From NCBI GenBank assembly GCA_965224325.1, contig CBDCYT010000020.1, forward strand, positions 124,001 through 188,000: a stretch of 64,000 nt of DNA. Direction: 5' to 3'. This DNA comes from CBDCMJ01 sp965224325. GTDB taxonomy: Bacteria; Chloroflexota; Dehalococcoidia; Lucifugimonadales; UBA3495. How positions within the stretch are numbered: position 1 is the first letter of the stretch; each line of letters opens with the position of its first letter. Made by a program: the position numbers and the translations under genes. The notes beneath the pieces are model-generated. The model saw only the letters and a list, made by a program, of their open reading frames with translations. It was not told the origin of the DNA and did no database searches. Below, piece by piece: positions 59,784-64,000 of this stretch.

Positions 59784-61778
59784 CTATTCCAGGCTATCGG
59801 AGAGAATTTCCAGTAAGTCCCTGCACCTTTTTTCACCATCCAATCCTTTGGCCTGAATGCCTTCGCTCAGCATCTGAAGGCAGTAGGGGCAGGAAACACC
59901 CACGGTGTCAGCCTGGGTCTGGAGGAATTGATCGGTCCGGGCGTGGTTTATTCGGTCGCCTTGACTCTCTTCGATCCACATATGGCCGCCGCCGGCGCCA
60001 CAACAAAATCCACGCTCCCTGCATCTTGGTTCCATCTCCACCAAGGTCAGGCCGGGAATAGATTTGGCGAGGTCGCGGGGTTGGTCGTATATGCCATTGT
60101 GGCGGCCCAAAAAACAGGAGTCGTGATATGCCATGACCGTGTCGGCATTTTTTACCGGTGTTATCTTGCCCTGCCGAACCAACTCGCCCACAAACTGAGT
60201 GTAGTGAAGCACCTCGAAATCGCCCCCGAACTGCCCGTATTCGTTGCGAATTGTGTTGAAGCAATGGGGACAGATGGTCACGATTGTTTTGACTGAGTAT
60301 CGGGTCAAGGTCTCGATGTTTTGCTTAGCTAGGACCTGGAACAGGTACTCGTTCCCCATTCTGCGGGCTGGGTCCCCCGAGCAGGTCTCTTCGTCGCCAA
60401 GGATGGCGAAGTCCACTCCGGCTCGGATGAGAACGTTAGCCATGGACCTCGCCACGGAGCGGCTTCGTGATTCCAGGGCCGCGGTGCAACCCACCCAAAA
60501 CAGGATTTCTGCCTCCGGTTTTTCGGCCAGTGTGGGTACGTCGAGGCCGTCGGCCCAGTCGGTCCGTGAGTATTGGGAGCCCCGCCACGGATGTCCCCGC
60601 TGCTCCATGCTGAGCAGGGCATTCATTGCGCTTTCAGGGACCTTACTCTCCTCCAACACAAGGTTGCGCCGCATGTCCATAATAGTGGGAACGTGCTCAA
60701 CAACAACGGGGCACTCTTCCATGCAGGCCCCGCAGGACACACAGTCCCAGATTGCTTGTTCGGAAATGGCGTTGCCGAACAGCGGCACGGGCTCGGCGTG
60801 TTCCGGGTTCCGGGGCCCCTGGTGGCCGATGGCGACCATGTGGTCTTTCAGGTTTTCAACAATGTGCATCGGGGACAAGATCTTGCCGGTGCTGTTGGCG
60901 GGGCAAACATCAGAGCAACGGCCGCACACGGCACAGGCGTAGCCGTCAAGCAGTTGTTTCCAGGTGAAGTCTTGAACCCTGCCCGCGCCGAACCGCTCCG
61001 TGTTCTCTAAATCTATGGGAGGCAGGGCCCCGCGGGGTTCTAGATTGCGGAAGAAAGCGTTGAGAGGAGCGGCCACCATGTGCATGTGCTTGGAGAAGGG
61101 GATGTAAATGGCGAAGCTCAGGATAATACCCAGATGGAGCCACCAGAACGCGCAGTGGAGAATGTTGGCGGCTCCCGCGCCTAATCCCAACGCGTTGAAC
61201 CACTGCCCCAACTCGCGCCCAATGTAAACGTCCGCCTCCGGTCCGTGACCGCCCTCAGCCACGTAAAACCCGTGGACAAGGAGTGTGGAGACCATCAACG
61301 CGGCGATTAAGGAGATCACAATCACCGAGTCAACGTTGCGGGTAAGATCAAAGCTGAGCCTGCGGGGCTTGACCGCCCATCTCCGGAGCAGCGCCCAGAT
61401 CAGCATTACCAGCAGCACAGCTGCCAAGATGTCTAGATACCTGCTGTAGACGCGGACCCCGCCGGTGGTGAGCAGCTTCTCGGGGAAGGAATTCCACACC
61501 GAGGCCACAAAAAGGAAAATAACGTAGCTCAAGGTGAAAGATAGGAATCCCCAGAAGATGGTGGCATGGCCCACCCCGGCCCAGTCCCGCGCTGGGACAC
61601 GTTGTAGAACCCTGCGCTGGCCGAGGACGATTACTAGGGCGCCCTTCAAGCGCTGCAGCGGATGGTCCCATCGGGCTGCGTGTTTGCCCTGGCGAATTAA
61701 ACGGATTACGCGGTAGTAAAAGAGGTATGAGGATGCGGCAAGAGTCAGGGCCAGGGCCACGTATACTCCGACCCACAT
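59784..61778 (-). CDS. Membrane (Fe-S)-binding oxidoreductase (NarI/HdrDE-like fusion)
   Basis: About 664 residues. The N-terminal ~250 form a NarI-like cytochrome b membrane domain with five or six helices and conserved histidines. Two 4Fe-4S motifs follow (CAVCGRCSDVCP and CVSCGACMEECP), then two CCG domains ending in CCGAGGGHMW, as in heterodisulfide reductase HdrD, GlpC and DsrK-like proteins. Such fusions pass electrons between a soluble donor and the quinone pool; the partner is unknown. No etf or dsr gene is adjacent. ATG at 61778 has GAGG upstream; the in-frame GTG at 61811 is less likely. Confidence 0.9.
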   Translation of the reverse strand: MWVGVYVALALTLAASSYLFYYRVIRLIRQGKHAARWDHPLQRLKGALVIVLGQRRVLQRVPARDWAGVGHATIFWGFLSFTLSYVIFLFVASVWNSFPEKLLTTGGVRVYSRYLDILAAVLLVMLIWALLRRWAVKPRRLSFDLTRNVDSVIVISLIAALMVSTLLVHGFYVAEGGHGPEADVYIGRELGQWFNALGLGAGAANILHCAFWWLHLGIILSFAIYIPFSKHMHMVAAPLNAFFRNLEPRGALPPIDLENTERFGAGRVQDFTWKQLLDGYACAVCGRCSDVCPANSTGKILSPMHIVENLKDHMVAIGHQGPRNPEHAEPVPLFGNAISEQAIWDCVSCGACMEECPVVVEHVPTIMDMRRNLVLEESKVPESAMNALLSMEQRGHPWRGSQYSRTDWADGLDVPTLAEKPEAEILFWVGCTAALESRSRSVARSMANVLIRAGVDFAILGDEETCSGDPARRMGNEYLFQVLAKQNIETLTRYSVKTIVTICPHCFNTIRNEYGQFGGDFEVLHYTQFVGELVRQGKITPVKNADTVMAYHDSCFLGRHNGIYDQPRDLAKSIPGLTLVEMEPRCRERGFCCGAGGGHMWIEESQGDRINHARTDQFLQTQADTVGVSCPYCLQMLSEGIQAKGLDGEKRCRDLLEILSDSLE

Positions 61779-61999
61779 GGGCACTGCCTCAATGTCACCC
61801 GGAGGAACCAAGCGAAATAGTCCTCACTTTGGAAGTTGGGAATGGGCCGCCGGCCATGCCGATCTCCGGATGCCGCCTTTCGTCCACTCACTTTGGAGGT
61901 TGGGAATGGGCTGCCTGTCAGGACGATCTCCGCTTGGCGTCTTTCGCCAAAAGGGAGCGGCGGCGACGTTCTCAGCTTATACTTGGCCCGTTTGGGCCG

Positions 62000-63013
62000 T
62001 CAAGCCGCTGACTTGACCTTTGGTAAGACCTCCCGACCCATGATCTCTATTTGGCGCAGGGCTTCTTCCTGTCCCATGCCGGGCCACTGCATCCTGAAAA
62101 TCAGGTAGTTGACCCCCAACTCGTCCCGGTAGCGTAACATCTCCTGAGTCACGTCGTCGGGAGAGCCTAGCAAAAATCTATCTCGGGCCAAGTCTTGATA
62201 AGGAGCCGAGAAGCTCTCATTGCCTGGCAAAGCTTTATCCTGGCCCCAGGAGGCGTAAGCTGCGTACTTGGCCTCCAAGTACGGCTGGCTCTCCCGGTAC
62301 GCGGTTTCCCGGTCCGCGGCGATATAGAGTTCTCGCATCATGGGTAGTGCTTGCGGGATGGGTTGGCCGGCCTGGTCCAAGCTTTCCCGGTAGGTTTTCA
62401 ACTGCCTGGACACCATGGGCACCGTGGCGTGGGGGTTTATGAGCCAGGGGTATCCCCACTTGGCTGCCCTCCGAATGGCAACGTCGTTGTTGGCGGCAAC
62501 CCATATAGGAGGATGGGGCCTTTGAACCGGGCGTGTGGTCGGGTTGATCCGAGGCACTTGATAGAACTTGCCGTGAAACTCCACCTCGTCTTCGGTCCAT
62601 AAAAGCTTGATTAGCTTGAGAGATTCTCGAGTTCTCGCTACCCGCTCGCCACGCTGCACGCCGAAGGCGGTATATTCCTCGTCCCGGTAGCCGAGGCCAA
62701 TACCGAATATAAAGCGGCCTCCGCAGATAGCGTCCATGGTGGCCACGCTTTCGGCTAGGTCCACCGGGTTGTGCAAGGGTAGTAATAAGACAGTGGCGGC
62801 GACTTCCATGTCGCCCGCCTCGGCGGCCAGCCTTGCCAGCAGCGGTATGATGGCGCTCATCTGGTAGGGGTGCGATAAGTAGTGCTGACCGGCGCATATC
62901 AGGTCGAAACCGGCCTTACGAACGGCCGCGGTCAATTCTACGCTGTCACGTATTTTTTGCGCCATCGACTCTTCCGGAGGGTGCTGAGCGTTGATAAAGA
63001 ATCCCACTTTCAC
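62000..63013 (-). CDS. LLM-class flavin-dependent oxidoreductase, second
   Basis: 337 residues from GTG 63013: VKVGFFINAQHPPEESM, FDLICAGQHYLSHPYQM, LLPLHNPVDLAESVATMDAICGGRFIFGIGLGYRDEEYTAFGV, PHPPIWVAANND and RFLLGSPDDVTQEMLRYRDELGVNYLIFR. It is the same superfamily as 609-1691 but clearly divergent. GGAGG lies 7 bases before the GTG; an upstream in-frame start at 63073 is rejected. The substrate is unknown. Confidence 0.9.
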   Translation of the reverse strand: MKVGFFINAQHPPEESMAQKIRDSVELTAAVRKAGFDLICAGQHYLSHPYQMSAIIPLLARLAAEAGDMEVAATVLLLPLHNPVDLAESVATMDAICGGRFIFGIGLGYRDEEYTAFGVQRGERVARTRESLKLIKLLWTEDEVEFHGKFYQVPRINPTTRPVQRPHPPIWVAANNDVAIRRAAKWGYPWLINPHATVPMVSRQLKTYRESLDQAGQPIPQALPMMRELYIAADRETAYRESQPYLEAKYAAYASWGQDKALPGNESFSAPYQDLARDRFLLGSPDDVTQEMLRYRDELGVNYLIFRMQWPGMGQEEALRQIEIMGREVLPKVKSAA

Positions 63014-63404
63014 TGCCGGTCCTCCACAAGGGAATGAATTATGACCGCGGTTGGCGGTTAAAGCTTGAGACACCGTCTATAGAGAGTTGAGCCAAAACCA
63101 GGGGCTGCACTTGAAGGCTGGCGAAATAGCGCAAAAACGGAACGCGCAACCAGCCAGCGTATCGTATTCTAGCCTTGGAGTTGGGCGCAATCAATCATGG
63201 AAGCGGCACGGCCTCACTAATCCCGGTGTGGTGCGACTTCAAGGCCAACATCTCATGCACGCGGCCCATGGCGGCCGCCCGTCGTTTCATGCCTGATGGA
63301 CTGGAATATGGTCTTGCGGGCTGCCCCGGGACGGGTTAAACTTTCCGCCTAACATGCCCCCGACGTCCAATTTCTTCCCAACCGCTCCCCGGAGGTAGTG
63401 ACCC
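63014..63404. other. Gene-free spacer between divergent genes
   Basis: A gap of about 390 bp between a minus-strand and a plus-strand gene, with no recognisable gene or repeat; it presumably holds both promoters. Confidence 0.35.
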
Positions 63405-64000
63405 TTGAAGATTGCACGCTTTCGCGCCGGCAGGCGTGTCGCTCATGGTGTGGTTAAAGGAGACGAAGTTGTTGAAATCAGGGGCAGCATCTACTCCCGC
63501 TTCCGTATGACCGATACGGTGCACAAGCTGGCTACGGTTAAGCTGCTGCCCCCCACCGAGCCCACGGAGATGTGGGGGCCCGGCGTGAACTTCGCGAGTC
63601 ACCTAGCCTATGCGGCGTCGGTGTTCGACAACGAGGAAAAGGCCCCGCCGCCGCCGGAACATCCGGAACCTTGGGTGAAACCCCGCAGCTCTTTGACCAG
63701 CCACGACGACCCCATCATCTTGCCACGTGACTCTCAAGGTGAAGTGCACTACGAAGGCGAAGCGGTAGCGGTAATTGGCAAGCAGTGCCGGCGTGTGTCA
63801 CCGTCTGAGGCCCGCAAGTTCATTTTGGGTTACACCTGCGGTAACGACGTGAGCGACCGTACTTGGCAGAACGAGGATTGGAGTTTCTGGCGAGCTAAGG
63901 GCGCAGACACTTTCGCCCCGGTGGGCCCTTGGCTGGAGACGGACGTCAATCCACAAGAGTTGGAGCTGATCGTGCGGCTGAACGGTGAGGAAGTGCAGCG
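63405..64000 (+). CDS. Fumarylacetoacetate hydrolase family protein (3' end cut by window)
   Basis: Frame open to the window end (198 codons seen): TTG start with GGAGGT 8 bases upstream, KIARFRAGRRVAHGVVKGDEVVEIRGSIY, then LLPPTEPTEMWGPGVNFASHLAYAASV. The FAH core follows: YEGEAVAVIGKQCRRVSPSEARKFILGYTCGNDVSDRTWQ. Metal-dependent C-C hydrolases and decarboxylases share this fold. The rest lies outside the window, so substrate type cannot be inferred. Divergent from the flavin oxidoreductase. Confidence 0.88.
   Translation, partial: MKIARFRAGRRVAHGVVKGDEVVEIRGSIYSRFRMTDTVHKLATVKLLPPTEPTEMWGPGVNFASHLAYAASVFDNEEKAPPPPEHPEPWVKPRSSLTSHDDPIILPRDSQGEVHYEGEAVAVIGKQCRRVSPSEARKFILGYTCGNDVSDRTWQNEDWSFWRAKGADTFAPVGPWLETDVNPQELELIVRLNGEEVQ

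Noticed and set aside
1..64000. tRNA, rRNA or riboswitch genes
   Set aside because: No T-loop/anticodon pattern or known riboswitch core was seen on either strand; a covariance search would be more sensitive.

Overview
The window is bacterial chromosomal DNA of moderately high G+C with densely packed genes on both strands. No 16S/23S rRNA or tRNA gene was recognised, so taxonomy rests on gene content. Several traits together suggest a member of Chloroflexota, most likely near the SAR202/Dehalococcoidia lineage. These are five CaiB/BaiF CoA-transferases, two luciferase-like flavin oxidoreductases, thiolase-like/DUF35 modules, a protein with WVxDG repeats, an rsmD-coaD-coiled-coil cluster and frequent TTG/GTG starts. 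This is inference; a marker-gene tree would settle it.

Layout. 0.6-5.7 kb: flavin oxidoreductase, membrane-anchored HExxH peptidase, a decayed secreted repeat protein and a double carboxymuconolactone-decarboxylase-like protein. 6.4-10.0 kb: an operon of two thiolase-like proteins and two Zn-ribbon/OB-fold (DUF35) proteins; both thiolase-like proteins lack the nucleophilic Cys and the GHP histidine. 10.5-18.8 kb: cyclophilin lipoprotein, enoyl-CoA hydratase, beta-hydroxyacid dehydrogenase, sugar epimerase, thioredoxin reductase, ATP-NAD-kinase-like protein, amidase. 19-30.2 kb, all minus strand: a CoA-centred catabolic block with five type III CoA-transferases (two as adjacent pairs), a double-hotdog MaoC/HTD2-type hydratase and a CitE-like lyase. 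30.7-33.7 kb: a solitary molybdopterin oxidoreductase large subunit and a CMD-like pseudogene. 33.8-34.8 kb: an array of ~229-bp tandem repeats. 34.9-43.8 kb: housekeeping genes (RAM-domain regulator, EF-G-like GTPase, acyl-CoA mutase, tyrS-ribF, rsmD-coaD). 44.3-47.7 kb: an IS701-type element with a frameshifted transposase, followed by a frameshifted NCS2 permease fused to a histidine-kinase-like ATPase domain, ending in a second copy of the IS end. 48-56.1 kb: bifunctional nuclease and the complete F-type ATP synthase operon (atpZ/I-B-E-F-H-A-G-D-C) behind a strong sigma70-type promoter. 56.4-64 kb: Rex repressor, DUF503, small proteins, alpha/beta hydrolase, membrane iron-sulfur (Hdr/NarI-like) protein, a second flavin oxidoreductase, and a fumarylacetoacetate hydrolase family gene cut by the window end.

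Metabolic reading (inference): the organism looks like an aerobic or facultative heterotroph that handles organic acids and lipid- or terpenoid-like carbon as CoA thioesters. CoA-transferases activate acids; hydratases, dehydrogenases, thiolase-like aldolases and the CitE-like lyase cleave them; an acyl-CoA mutase feeds the products to central metabolism; Rex senses NADH/NAD.

Repeats are the second theme. An interspersed MITE-like family (five or six copies of 172-261 bp, with ends related to GGAGCYTGTCTCA) carries palindromes of the form ATTCCC-N8-GGGAAT. The same palindrome is in the tandem array. A separate ~103-bp repeat occurs twice. Short perfect tandem duplications of 11-18 bp are scattered through the spacers.
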